Source of the DNA: Prevotella sp.
GTDB taxonomy: Bacteria > Bacteroidota > Bacteroidia > Bacteroidales > Bacteroidaceae
DNA length: 60,995 nt
Direction: 5' to 3'
NCBI GenBank assembly: GCA_003447235.1
Contig: DLZV01000021.1
Span: forward strand, 1 to 60,995
Position numbers and translations under genes: made by a program. Positions 1 through 7,849 of the stretch are shown piece after piece. Position 1 is the stretch's first letter; each line of letters opens with the position of its first letter. Below the pieces are notes generated by a model. It saw only the letters and a program-made list of their open reading frames with translations. It ran no database searches and was not told the DNA's origin.

Positions 1-19
1 GAGTTTTGACACACCCTCC

Positions 20-44
20 TAGGAGCTACTGCCCTTTCAGGGCG
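20..44 (+). repeat. REP-like hairpin element, left copy
   Basis: The segment reads TAGGAGCT, then ACTG, then a hairpin GCCC-TTTCA-GGGC followed by G. The same layout occurs on the minus strand at 60938-60962 with the stem changed to GGGC-TTTCA-GCCC, so the fold is kept while the bases differ. This suggests a dispersed structured repeat of the REP or MITE type. No transposase or RAYT gene lies nearby. Confidence 0.5.
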
Positions 45-110
45 TGTGGAGCTTACATGCGAAACTTGAGAAAGTGATATAACCGCAGACGTTTTCTCCA
101 CTATATATAT

Positions 111-216
111 AGCATGGCGAGAAAACGAGAAATAAAAAGGAACGCTTCGCCAGGACAATCAGCAGGAAAGTCCAAGGCGAAGCGTTCCATTTCATGGTAC
201 CCTTTCTCGCCATAGC
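111..216. repeat. Nested inverted repeat downstream of fmt
   Basis: Two perfect inverted repeats lie one inside the other. The outer arms are ATGGCGAGAAA at 114-124 and its complement at 203-213. The inner arms are GGAACGCTTCGCC at 139-151 and its complement at 176-188, with a further GGAC/GTCC pair inside. The whole can fold into a stem-loop of about 100 nt. It could be a small RNA, a terminator-like structure after fmt, or a non-autonomous mobile element. The rest of 1-375 holds no convincing gene. Confidence 0.6.
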
Positions 217-375
217 ATAACACGAACTCGGTTCTGCGCATGGCTTATCGAAAGCGTTGTGTTTTGTTGTTTACCTTGCAGCAAGATGGCTCAAGCGAAA
301 GGTTGCAACTTGTTGTAAAAGTTGTATTGGTTGTTTTCCCTATTCGGAGTCTGTATTGAAACGACACAAACTACC

Positions 376-1347
376 CTATCGCTCCACGGTCCGCACGCCA
401 TTGACGAAGGATCGGGCATCCATGCGCTTCTTGCCCGAGAGTTGCACCTCGAGGAGTTCGAGCTGGAGGTCGGAAGCGTTGACATAGATGTGCCCCTTTT
501 CGAGAACGAAGGTGCCAGGGGTGCCGGTAGCCGGACGGGCGGTAGGAGCAGCCTTGTAGATCTTGAGCGTGGTGGTCGGCTTGCCATCCACGGAGACGGT
601 AGTCCACGATCCGGGCACGGGACTCAGGCCGCGGACGAAGTCGTGGAGCTGCTTGGCCGTCTGCTGCCATTGGATCTCGCAAGTCTCCTTGAAGATCTTG
701 GGGGCCGGCTTGAGATCGCCCAACTGAGCCTCATCAATGATCTGCTGCTGGTCCTTGCTCGGGATATTGCCGTCATGGGCCAGCATCAGGTCGATGGTCT
801 CCAGGGCCAGTCCAGCCCCGAGGCTCATCAGTCCGTCATAGACATACTCCACGTCGGCATCGGCCGGGATGGGGAACGGCTTCTGGAGGATGATGCGGCC
901 CGTATCGACATCCTTGTCGAGGAAGAAGGTTGTCACGCCCGTCTCGGTCTCGCCATTGATGACGGCCCAGTTGATGGGGGCTGCGCCACGATACTGGGGC
1001 AGGAGGGCCGCATGGACGTTGAACGTGCCAAAGCGGGGCATATCCCAGATAATCTCGGGCAGGAGACGGAAGGCCACGACCACCTGGAGGTCGGCCTCAT
1101 AGGCCCGAAGCGCCTCCACAAATTCGGAGTCCTTCATCTTCACGGGCTGGAGGACGGGGATATTGTGCTCCTGGGCATAGACCTTGACGGCAGGCGGCTG
1201 GAGGCGGTCCTGATGGCGCCCCACGGGTTTGTCGGGCTGCGTGACCACGGCCACGACCTGATAGCCATTCTCTACCAAAGCACGAAGGGAAGCCACGGCA
1301 AACTCGGGCGTTCCCATGAATATAATCTTTAAGTCTTTCTTTTCCAT
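376..1347 (-). CDS. fmt: Methionyl-tRNA formyltransferase
   Basis: This enzyme transfers a formyl group from 10-formyl-tetrahydrofolate to initiator Met-tRNA in the cytoplasm. The 323-residue product has the usual length and starts with the fold motif IIFMGTPEFAV near residues 8-18. The catalytic set is visible as N110 and H112 in FNVHAALLP and D148 in KDVDTG. The C-terminal third matches the tRNA-binding domain of the family. It is the last gene of a minus-strand cluster behind the ClC and Sua5 genes. The 193-bp spacer before its start is largely a tandem repeat, so its own promoter is not obvious. Confidence 0.96.
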   Translation of the reverse strand: MEKKDLKIIFMGTPEFAVASLRALVENGYQVVAVVTQPDKPVGRHQDRLQPPAVKVYAQEHNIPVLQPVKMKDSEFVEALRAYEADLQVVVAFRLLPEIIWDMPRFGTFNVHAALLPQYRGAAPINWAVINGETETGVTTFFLDKDVDTGRIILQKPFPIPADADVEYVYDGLMSLGAGLALETIDLMLAHDGNIPSKDQQQIIDEAQLGDLKPAPKIFKETCEIQWQQTAKQLHDFVRGLSPVPGSWTTVSVDGKPTTTLKIYKAAPTARPATGTPGTFVLEKGHIYVNASDLQLELLEVQLSGKKRMDARSFVNGVRTVER

Positions 1348-1387
1348 TTCTTATGATTCCTTTTTCTTTTCGTTGGACGGGGGCGAC

Positions 1388-1530
1388 CAAAGCCTTACGG
1401 GTGGGCAGCAAAAACCTTACGAGGGCGTCAAAAACCTTACGGAGGAAGCCAAGGGCTTGCAGGTGTGGCAAAGGCCATACAGAGGCAGCCAAGGCCTTGC
1501 GGGTGTGGCAAAGCCCTACGACCCGCGGGC
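1388..1530. repeat. Seven-copy degenerate ~20-bp tandem repeat in ClC-fmt spacer
   Basis: Units begin at 1388, 1409, 1429, 1450, 1469, 1490 and 1509, so they are 19-21 bp long. Each starts CAAAG, CAAAA or CAAGG, followed by a block close to CCTTACGGGTG. The array fills most of the gap between the stop codon of the ClC gene and the start of fmt. Unit length varies between 19 and 21, so it is not a maintained reading frame. Its role is unknown; it could arise by replication slippage or be a transcribed structure. Confidence 0.75.
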
Positions 1531-1540
1531 GCAGCAAGCT

Positions 1541-3361
1541 TTACTCCGTACTATAGTCGCGGATGACCTGCCGATACATAGTGTACATGCGCGTTCGGGA
1601 GATGTAGCCGACCAGATGGCCCTCCACGCTCAGCACGGGCAGGTAGTCGGCGCCCGTCTTGTCAAACGTTCGCATGACGCGCTCCATGGAGTCGGTAGCG
1701 GCAAGCGTGGCAGGCGGCAGGGTCATGAGCTGGCGTACCGTGAAACGATGGTAGAGCTCGGTACGGAAGATGACGTTGCGCACCTTCGTCAGGTCGATCT
1801 CTCCCAGGAGGTTGTCGTTGTCGTCGGTCACGGGCAGGTAGTTGTGGCGATTGCTACTGATGGCGAGCACCAGTTTGCCCATCTCCATATCGGGCCGCAC
1901 GGAGGTATAGTCGCGCTCGATGATGCTATCCATGCTCATCAAGGTCAGGACCGAGTGGTCCGTATGGTGGGTGAGCAGTTTGCCCTCGCGGGCCAGTCGG
2001 AGCGCATAGATGCTATGGCTCACGAAGATGGAGATCGTGAGGTAGGCACTCACGGCCACGACGATGAGCGGGATGAAGAGGCTGTAGCCACCCGTCAGTT
2101 CGGCGATGAGGAAGATGCCCGTCAGGGGGGCGTGCATGACAGCCGCCATCACACCCGCCATGCCATAGAGCGTGAAGTTCTTCTCGGGCACATAGACCCC
2201 GAGCTCATACTGATTCCACAGGCGCGCGAAGAGGAAGCCGAAGGATCCGCCGATGAAGAGCGAGGGGGCAAAGGTACCACCACAACCGCCCGCACCATTG
2301 GTGGCACTCGTGGCAAAGACTTTCGTGATGACCACCAGGGCCACATAGAGGACGAGATACTCGCCCTTGCCCGCGAAGAGCGACTCCTGCATGACGGTAT
2401 CCCAGTCGGTCTCGGTCTTGCCCTCGATGAAGACGGCCAGGGTGTCGTAGCCCTCGCCATAGAGCGACGGAAAGAGGAAGATGAGCGTGCTCAGGGTGAG
2501 ACCTCCCATGAGGAGCTTGACGTAGGGTCGCTTGGCCAGTCGCGCATAGCCGTCCTCACACCACGACATGGTGCGCATGAAGTAGATGGAGACGAAGCCA
2601 CAGCCCACACCCAGGAGGATGGTGGCTGGCAGACGGTCGAGCTGGAATATGTCGTCGGTATGGAAATTGAACATCGAGGCCTCGCCCGTGAAGAGGTAGG
2701 AGAAGCAGGTGGCCGTGACCGAGGAGATGAGGATGGGCAGGAGCGAGGCCATGGTCAGATCAACCATCAGGATCTCGATTGTGAAGACCAGTCCCGCTAT
2801 CGGGGCCTTGAAAATGCCTGCCACGGCTGCCGAGGCGCCACAACCCACGAGGAGCATCAGCCGCTTGCGCTCCAAATGGAAGAGCTGGCCGAGGTTGGAG
2901 CCAATGGCCGATCCCGTCAGGACGATCGGGGCCTCGGCTCCCACGGATCCACCAAAGCCGATAGTGATGGCCGAAGCCACGACCGACGACCAGGTATTGT
3001 GGGGCTTGAGGTGGCTCTTCTTCGTCGCGATGGCATAGAGCACGCGCGTGATGCCGTGGGAGATGTTGTCTCTCACGACATATTTGATGAAGAGGGAGGT
3101 CAGCCAGACGCCAATGATCGGATAGACCAGGTAGAGCCAGTTGATGCCCGTGATGCTGAAGCCCGAGGTGATCAGCAGTTTGATCTGATGGATGATGAAG
3201 TGGAGCACCCAGGCTGATACTGCCGCCAAGAATCCTATGACAAAGGCGAGCAGCAACAGAAACTGGCGGTCGGAGACGTGCTTGCTCCGCCATCGGTCGA
3301 TGCGCAATATGAGGGATTGGGTTTCCTTGACCGTCTTGTTCGGTCCTTTGAGGATGTCCAT
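1541..3361 (-). CDS. ClC-family chloride channel/antiporter with CBS domains
   Basis: This is an inner-membrane anion transporter of the ClC family, 606 residues. The N-terminal ~440 residues are highly hydrophobic and carry family motifs GSVGAEAP (around 139-146) and GGTFAPSLFIG. The gating glutamate position is kept as E143, which in studied homologues goes with H+/Cl- exchange rather than a passive channel. The last ~130 residues look like a pair of CBS domains, which usually sense adenine nucleotides. The gene follows the Sua5-like gene by 69 bp, and that spacer is almost entirely a tandem repeat. Substrate beyond anions cannot be told from sequence. Confidence 0.93.
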   Translation of the reverse strand: MDILKGPNKTVKETQSLILRIDRWRSKHVSDRQFLLLLAFVIGFLAAVSAWVLHFIIHQIKLLITSGFSITGINWLYLVYPIIGVWLTSLFIKYVVRDNISHGITRVLYAIATKKSHLKPHNTWSSVVASAITIGFGGSVGAEAPIVLTGSAIGSNLGQLFHLERKRLMLLVGCGASAAVAGIFKAPIAGLVFTIEILMVDLTMASLLPILISSVTATCFSYLFTGEASMFNFHTDDIFQLDRLPATILLGVGCGFVSIYFMRTMSWCEDGYARLAKRPYVKLLMGGLTLSTLIFLFPSLYGEGYDTLAVFIEGKTETDWDTVMQESLFAGKGEYLVLYVALVVITKVFATSATNGAGGCGGTFAPSLFIGGSFGFLFARLWNQYELGVYVPEKNFTLYGMAGVMAAVMHAPLTGIFLIAELTGGYSLFIPLIVVAVSAYLTISIFVSHSIYALRLAREGKLLTHHTDHSVLTLMSMDSIIERDYTSVRPDMEMGKLVLAISSNRHNYLPVTDDNDNLLGEIDLTKVRNVIFRTELYHRFTVRQLMTLPPATLAATDSMERVMRTFDKTGADYLPVLSVEGHLVGYISRTRMYTMYRQVIRDYSTE

Positions 3362-3373
3362 TGACTTGCTTAT

Positions 3374-3433
3374 TTCCTATGCTTGCTTTCTATGCTTACT
3401 TATTCCTATGCTTGCTTATCCTATGCTTGCTTA
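3374..3433. repeat. Four-copy ~15-bp tandem repeat between Sua5-like and ClC genes
   Basis: Units start at 3374, 3388, 3403 and 3419 and follow TTCCTATGCTTGCTTA with few changes. On the coding (minus) strand they read TAAGCAAGCATAGGAA. The array overlaps the stop codon of the upstream gene and ends 12 bp before the ClC start codon, so it makes up nearly the whole ribosome-loading region. The coding-strand form is A-rich, as Bacteroidetes translation leaders often are. Confidence 0.8.
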
Positions 3434-4003
3434 TTTTCTGATGACCGTCACTACGCCATCGGCCGTCAGTTTGATGATGCTCGAGGGCTTGTGGGGCTTG
3501 TGCTCCTGCCGTCTGGTCTCGCAGACGTAATCGACGGCCTCGAGGATGGCGGGGTCGATGTCGCGGTAGTTTTGTGCCGTCGGCATCCCGCTAATGTTGG
3601 CCGAGGTACTCACGATAGCCTTCTGCATGCGGTAGCAAAGGGCCTTGGAGAAGGCCTCGTTGGTGATGCGGATGCCCACAGACCCGTCCTCGGAGATGAG
3701 GTTGGGGGCGAGGTTGACGGCATGGTCGAGGACCAAGGTAGTCGGACGGTCGGTCGTGGCGTCTATCAAGTCCCAGGCCACGGCAGGCACTTGGCGTACA
3801 TAGCGCTGGAGGCGGTCGTCGCTATCGACCAGACAAATGAGGGCCTTGGCGTCGTCTCTCTGCTTGATACGATAGACGCGGGCCACGGCCTCGGCATTGG
3901 TGGCGTCGCAGCCGATACCCCATACCGTGTCGGTCGGATAGAGGATCACCCCACCCTTGCGCATACATTCTACTGCATTTCTGATATCTTCTTCTTGTTT
4001 CAT
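3431..4003 (-). CDS. Sua5/YciO/YrdC family protein (probable threonylcarbamoyl-AMP synthase)
   Basis: The family makes threonylcarbamoyl-AMP from threonine, bicarbonate and ATP as the first step of the t6A modification at position 37 of ANN-decoding tRNAs. The 190-residue product has the family opening GGVILYPTDTVWGIGCDATN at about 17-36 and the later STSANISG motif. It lacks the extra C-terminal Sua5 domain, so it is of the short TsaC type. TsaE, another t6A protein, is encoded at 27338, outside this operon. Some short YrdC-like proteins have other roles, so the exact activity is inferred. Confidence 0.85.
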   Translation of the reverse strand: MKQEEDIRNAVECMRKGGVILYPTDTVWGIGCDATNAEAVARVYRIKQRDDAKALICLVDSDDRLQRYVRQVPAVAWDLIDATTDRPTTLVLDHAVNLAPNLISEDGSVGIRITNEAFSKALCYRMQKAIVSTSANISGMPTAQNYRDIDPAILEAVDYVCETRRQEHKPHKPSSIIKLTADGVVTVIRK

Positions 4004-4078
4004 TTTCTTCGTTTACTTCTGTTGTCTTCTTTGACTTCTATTGCCTTCTGTTGTCTTTGTTGTCTTCAGTTGTTTTGA
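4003..4078. repeat. Four-copy 19-bp tandem repeat upstream of the Sua5-like gene
   Basis: Units at 4003, 4022, 4041 and 4060 are each exactly 19 bp and follow a pattern near TTGTCTTCTGTTGTCTTTG. On the minus strand this is a purine- and A-rich leader ending at the start codon of the Sua5-like gene. Its sequence is unrelated to the arrays in the neighbouring spacers. The copies are degenerate, so the array is probably old or relaxed. Confidence 0.65.
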
Positions 4079-4124
4079 TTGCGGACCCGATCGCGTCTGC
4101 CGACGGGGACAAGCCCCTTTTGAC

Positions 4125-5081
4125 TTAGTAAATGCGTACCCGGTCGCCCACACGCACTTTGTAGTCGCGCGAGGCAAGTTGCGGATTCATCCGTTTCAGT
4201 CGCTTGAGCTGGATGCCAAACATCTGGGAGACCTGATAGAAACTGGTGCCGTCCTTGACTTGGTAGTACGGCTGCTTCTTGTAGCGCGACTTCGGGGCGC
4301 GCTTCTGCTTCTTGGAGAGCCAGACTACCTCGCCAGCCTTCAACTTCGCTTTCACCTCGCGGTCGTTGAACTTCGCCAGATGGCGCGCGCGGATATCCAT
4401 CTCCTTGCCGATAGAGGCGTAGGTGTCGCCCTCGCGGGCCACGACATAGAAGTTGTCGTTATACTTCAGGATGCGATGGACATTGACCTGGCTAAAGTCA
4501 GGCTTGTTGATGGGGGTGCCCTGCGTCACGGCCAAGTCGCGGTTGGGATCGTGGCGGACGATAGGGCTGGCCTTGTCGTGCTCATAGAGGCGGTAGGCTT
4601 CGATGATGTCGATCAGACGGTAGGCATACTTGGGGTTGGTGGCATAGCCCGCACGCTTCAGTCCGTGAGCCCATCCCTTGTAGTCGGTCTTGTCCAAAGT
4701 GAAGAGGCTCTTGTAGTGGGCCCGGTTGGCAAGAAACTTGCTATGGTCCTCGTAGCTCTCCAAGGGGGAGTCATAGACGCGGAACAACTCGCCCCTGCGG
4801 TCGTCGTCATGGCGCATGGTCCGGCCTCCCCAGCCATGGCTCTTGATACCAAAGTGGTTGTTGCCCTTCGTGGCAAGCTCGCTCGTGCCGGCTCCGCTCT
4901 CCAGCAGCCCTTGGGCCAGGGTGATGCTGGCAGGGATGCCGTATTTGTGCATCTCGACGATGGCGATGTCCTTGTATCGGTCGATGTAGTCTTGCCATCT
5001 TTGATTCCATCTGATCTGAGCCTGGAGGGGCAAACAGAATCCTATCAGCAAGAGAAGCGTGAATAGTGAGAGTCGTTTCAT
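4125..5081 (-). CDS. Secreted glucosaminidase with LysM domains
   Basis: This is a predicted peptidoglycan hydrolase exported to the periplasm. I chose the start at 5081 because it gives a clean signal peptide, MKRLSLFTLLLLIGFCLPLQA; the in-frame extension upstream reads backwards through the divergent gene. The glucosaminidase domain spans about 33-160, with the likely catalytic glutamate E61 in LLESGAG and the family block NNHFGIKSHGW. The C-terminal half has two LysM-like stretches, one around the FYVVAREGDTYASIG segment and one ending with VRVGDRVRIY. The product is 318 residues. A TAAATTTG box lies 25 bp upstream. Confidence 0.9.
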   Translation of the reverse strand: MKRLSLFTLLLLIGFCLPLQAQIRWNQRWQDYIDRYKDIAIVEMHKYGIPASITLAQGLLESGAGTSELATKGNNHFGIKSHGWGGRTMRHDDDRRGELFRVYDSPLESYEDHSKFLANRAHYKSLFTLDKTDYKGWAHGLKRAGYATNPKYAYRLIDIIEAYRLYEHDKASPIVRHDPNRDLAVTQGTPINKPDFSQVNVHRILKYNDNFYVVAREGDTYASIGKEMDIRARHLAKFNDREVKAKLKAGEVVWLSKKQKRAPKSRYKKQPYYQVKDGTSFYQVSQMFGIQLKRLKRMNPQLASRDYKVRVGDRVRIY

Positions 5082-5105
5082 ATAGCCCGAAAAGTATTTT
5101 GCCCG

Positions 5106-5113
5106 CAAATTTA
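5106..5113 (-). promoter_or_regulatory. Bacteroidetes -7 box for the LysM glucosaminidase
   Basis: On the minus strand this reads TAAATTTG, a full match to TAnnTTTG, 24 bp before the start codon. No good TTTG -33 box lies at 19-21 bp. It faces away from the box at 5160, so the two form a divergent promoter region. Confidence 0.55.
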
Positions 5114-5159
5114 CTAAATTCTTTCTATTTGTGGACGGGTTGGTCTCATTTTTTTTCAT

Positions 5160-5167
5160 TACTTTTG
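5160..5167 (+). promoter_or_regulatory. -7 box just before the HPPK-like gene
   Basis: TACTTTTG matches the Bacteroidetes -7 consensus and ends only 5 bp before the ATG at 5173. If transcription starts the usual few bases downstream, the mRNA would have almost no leader. Confidence 0.55.
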
Positions 5168-5172
5168 CACAC

Positions 5173-5562
5173 ATGAAGATTACACTCGCCATTGGATCCA
5201 ATATTCTACAGCAGAAGAACATCGACGAAGCCCAGTCGCGGCTGCGCCATCTGCTGCCCGGAATCGTCTTTGGAGAAGCGGTTTGGACGACGCCCATCGG
5301 CATCCAGTCCGACCGTTTTCTCAACCTCCTGGCCTATGCCGACACCCCGCTTTCGCTCGACCATCTGCAGGAGGCGCTCAAGGCCATCGAGCGCAAGATG
5401 GGCGACAGTCATGAGAACCACCAGCAGGGCCACGTGATCATAGACCTCGACGTGGCGGAATATGACGGGAGGACCGTCAAGGAGGTGATATGGAGCAAAG
5501 GAGTCCAACAGTCGCAAAAGCAAGTTGTTAGCAATATTGGCAAACAAGCGCCAAACAGTTAG
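5173..5562 (+). CDS. Degenerate HPPK (FolK)-like protein
   Basis: The 129-residue product resembles 6-hydroxymethyl-7,8-dihydropterin pyrophosphokinase, the folate-pathway enzyme. It opens with MKITLAIGSN, has an RFLNLLAYADTPLSLDHL stretch and an LKAIERKMGD helix, and keeps the two metal-binding aspartates as D91 and D93 in IIDLDV. The arginine-rich catalytic loop before that motif is replaced by DSHENHQQGH, and the protein ends before the histidine region that closes the fold in true FolK. I start it at 5173, where the match begins and a -7 box lies just upstream. It may be a non-catalytic paralogue. It precedes the M64 peptidase gene by 46 bp. Confidence 0.75.
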   Translation: MKITLAIGSNILQQKNIDEAQSRLRHLLPGIVFGEAVWTTPIGIQSDRFLNLLAYADTPLSLDHLQEALKAIERKMGDSHENHQQGHVIIDLDVAEYDGRTVKEVIWSKGVQQSQKQVVSNIGKQAPNS

Positions 5563-5603
5563 CAATACAAACAGAAATAAAATCCAAACAGTTAGCAATA
5601 CAA
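5551..5603 (+). repeat. Direct repeat (20 bp, period 33) spanning stop and leader
   Basis: CCAAACAGTTAGCAATACAA occurs perfectly at 5551-5570 and again at 5584-5603. The first copy contains the TAG stop of the HPPK-like gene and the second ends 5 bp before the ATG of the M64 gene. The period is 33 bp, so a duplication here would have kept codon phase. Confidence 0.9.
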
Positions 5604-5608
5604 TCAAC

Positions 5609-6847
5609 ATGAAGAAAATCCTATCATTCGTTTTCCTTCTGCTTTGCTGCTCGTCTGTCTTCGCACAGCAATTTGACAGCTATTTTACGGATGCCACGCT
5701 TCGTATCGACTACATCTTTGCGGGCAACTCCAAGCAGCAATGGATCGCACTCGACCAACTCAACCGCATCCCGCGTTGGTATGGCAAGCGCCAGCACCTG
5801 GCCGAACTCCCCGTGGAGGGCAATGGCCAGATTACCGTCCGCGACCATCGCACGGGCGCGATCGTCTATCGCAACTCCTTCTCCACGCTCTTCCAGGAGT
5901 GGCTCTCCTACCCTGAGGCCGAGACGACGACACGATCCTTTGAGAACGTATTTCTCATCCCCTATCCGAAGGACACGGTCGACGTGACGGTAGAACTGAA
6001 GAACAACCGACGCGAGGTGACGGCCTCCATGACGCATACGGTCGTGCCTACCGACATTCTCATCCGCCATATTGGCGAGAATAGCGTCACGCCTTATGTC
6101 ACGCTCCAACAGGCACGCGACACCTCCCGTTGCATCCATATCGCCTTCCTGGCCGAGGGCTACAAGCAGGAGGAGATGGCTACCTTCGAGGCCGACTGCC
6201 GGACGGCTACCGAGGCACTCTTCGCCCACGAACCATTCAAGTCGATGCGCGACCGCTTCAATGTCGTGGCCGTAGAGGCTCCCTCCCAGGAGAGCGGCAC
6301 CTCGGAGCCGGGCAAGGGAGTGTGGAAGGACACGCCCCTGAGAAGCCATTTCGACACGTTCTATAGCGACCGCTACCTGACAACGCTCCATCTGAAGGCG
6401 CTCCACGACTGCCTTGCGGGCACGCCCTACGAGCACATCATCGTGTTGGTGAACACGGAAAACTATGGTGGTGGCGGCATCCTCAATAGCTACAACCTCG
6501 CCATGGCCCACCACAAGGCCTTCAAGCCCGTGGTAGTCCATGAGTTTGGCCACTCGTTTGCCGGCCTTGCCGACGAGTATGCCTATGAGGCGGAACAGAT
6601 TCCGATGTACCCGCACGATATCGAGCCGTGGGAACCGAACATCACAACACAGGTCAACTTCCACAACAAGTGGGAGAACCTCATCGGCAAAGAGGAGGGC
6701 GTCGGCCTCTACGAGGGTGCCGGCTACTCGCTGAAGGGTGTGTGGCGCGGATGCAAGGACTGCCGTATGCGCACGAATGAGCATCCGGTATTCTGCTCGG
6801 TATGCCAGCAGGCGCTCACCCGACTGATCAATTTCTATACAGAATGA
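5609..6847 (+). CDS. Secreted M64-family zinc peptidase
   Basis: This is a predicted exported metalloprotease of the M64 (IgA peptidase-like) family. The 412-residue product starts with a signal peptide ending near FAQ (residue 20) and has an N-terminal beta-rich domain typical of the family (about 21-150). The zinc site is HEFGHSFAGLADEY at 311-324. Four cysteines near 382-399 (CKDC and CSVC) may form a second metal site or disulfides. The start at 5609 was preferred over an upstream in-frame option because it begins the signal peptide. Its stop overlaps the start of the TPR gene by ATGA, so the two are translationally linked. The true substrate is unknown. Confidence 0.9.
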   Translation: MKKILSFVFLLLCCSSVFAQQFDSYFTDATLRIDYIFAGNSKQQWIALDQLNRIPRWYGKRQHLAELPVEGNGQITVRDHRTGAIVYRNSFSTLFQEWLSYPEAETTTRSFENVFLIPYPKDTVDVTVELKNNRREVTASMTHTVVPTDILIRHIGENSVTPYVTLQQARDTSRCIHIAFLAEGYKQEEMATFEADCRTATEALFAHEPFKSMRDRFNVVAVEAPSQESGTSEPGKGVWKDTPLRSHFDTFYSDRYLTTLHLKALHDCLAGTPYEHIIVLVNTENYGGGGILNSYNLAMAHHKAFKPVVVHEFGHSFAGLADEYAYEAEQIPMYPHDIEPWEPNITTQVNFHNKWENLIGKEEGVGLYEGAGYSLKGVWRGCKDCRMRTNEHPVFCSVCQQALTRLINFYTE

Positions 6848-7704
6848 GACTAAGGAGGCTTCTCCTTATCCTATTATGCTTCGTCTCCGTGTCGGCCTTT
6901 TCGCAAGGCAAGAAGGCTGACACGGAGGCTTTGGGGCGTGCCCTGGAGTATTTCCAGTCGCAGAAATACCACGAGGCACTCCTCATCTTCCAACGACTCG
7001 ACCAGTCGTATAAGCTCAACGCACGCTACAAAGCGTATATCGGACTATGCTACTACTACGACTGGGACTACAAAAAGGCGACAGAATATTTCGATACCTT
7101 CCTACCCAAACTCAGCACGCTGGCTCCCGAGGAGCGGGCGCTCTACTATTATGCGGACGGGGAAAGCCACTTCCAGTTGGGCCACTACGACCAGGCGATC
7201 CTCCTCTTCCAGTCTGCGCTCGCCCTTTGCCACGACCGAGACAAGGGCGACAGTTGGTTTCGGATCGGCTTCTGCTATTACTTTCTCCAGCAGCCGGCCT
7301 TGGCCCAGGGGTGCTTCCTCGTAGCCGAATACTACTACGCCACGTTTCGCAACTCTCCCGACCTGCAAGCGAGACGCCAGCAGATGGCACACATGATGCG
7401 AGGCTTACGGCCCGAGATCGTCCTCAAGCCCCTGCCAAAGACCTTCTCCCTACCCCAGCCTGTGTCGCCTACCAACTATCTCAAGACCGAGGCCGACACA
7501 TTATCTACCGTTTCTATCATCAAGCCTCATCTTCCACAAACAGAACCACAACCTCCCGTAGGCGAATCACAACCGCAACAGGAAGAACCGCAACAGGAGG
7601 AAAGACCTCAACAGAATAAAAAGCAACAGGCTGCAAAACAACAACAAGCAGAAAAACCACAACAGGCAGAGCCTCAACAGGAGGAACACAAGGCAATAGA
7701 CTAA
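6844..7704 (+). CDS. Exported TPR protein
   Basis: The 286-residue product has a signal peptide (MRLRRLLLILLCFVSVSAFS) and then about 180 residues of tetratricopeptide-like helices, for example ALEYFQSQKYHEALLIFQRL and GHYDQAILLFQSALAL. The last ~50 residues are a low-complexity tail rich in Gln, Glu, Pro and Lys. TPR proteins act as interaction scaffolds; this one would lie in the periplasm or be membrane-associated. The start overlaps the stop of the M64 peptidase gene by ATGA, so it may work with that enzyme. No specific family name is recognised. Confidence 0.85.
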   Translation: MRLRRLLLILLCFVSVSAFSQGKKADTEALGRALEYFQSQKYHEALLIFQRLDQSYKLNARYKAYIGLCYYYDWDYKKATEYFDTFLPKLSTLAPEERALYYYADGESHFQLGHYDQAILLFQSALALCHDRDKGDSWFRIGFCYYFLQQPALAQGCFLVAEYYYATFRNSPDLQARRQQMAHMMRGLRPEIVLKPLPKTFSLPQPVSPTNYLKTEADTLSTVSIIKPHLPQTEPQPPVGESQPQQEEPQQEERPQQNKKQQAAKQQQAEKPQQAEPQQEEHKAID

Positions 7705-7758
7705 GCCTCCCTTCTTAGACCGACCGCTTCCCCTCACACACGTTATACAAAAAAAGAC

Positions 7759-7802
7759 AAGCCCTTGCACACTCCTTAATAAAAAGGGAGGCACAAGGGC
7801 TT
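7759..7802. terminator. Shared terminator between TPR gene and aminotransferase gene
   Basis: AAGCCCTTG at 7759-7767 pairs perfectly with CAAGGGCTT at 7794-7802. A run of A precedes it and an inner CTCCTT/AAGGGAG pairing extends the stem. It lies between convergent genes and can serve both strands. Confidence 0.8.
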
Positions 7803-7849
7803 ATGCTTATCGTTCCCGCAAAAAGGGGAACGGGATGGTTGTTCGGTCG

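Noticed and set aside
1097..1537. Minus-strand open frame through the seven-unit repeat into fmt in another frame
   Set aside because: It reads the repeat with varying unit lengths of 19-21 bp and then a wrong frame of fmt, so it is not a maintained coding region.
1316..3217. Long open frame (about 633 codons) on the plus strand opposite the ClC gene
   Set aside because: Its product is rich in His, Asp, Glu and Arg with no family motif, as expected for the antisense of a GC-rich membrane gene; the minus-strand product has clear ClC motifs.
5081..5324. Upstream extension of the LysM glucosaminidase
   Set aside because: The extra 81 residues are read backwards through the HPPK-like gene and would bury the signal peptide.
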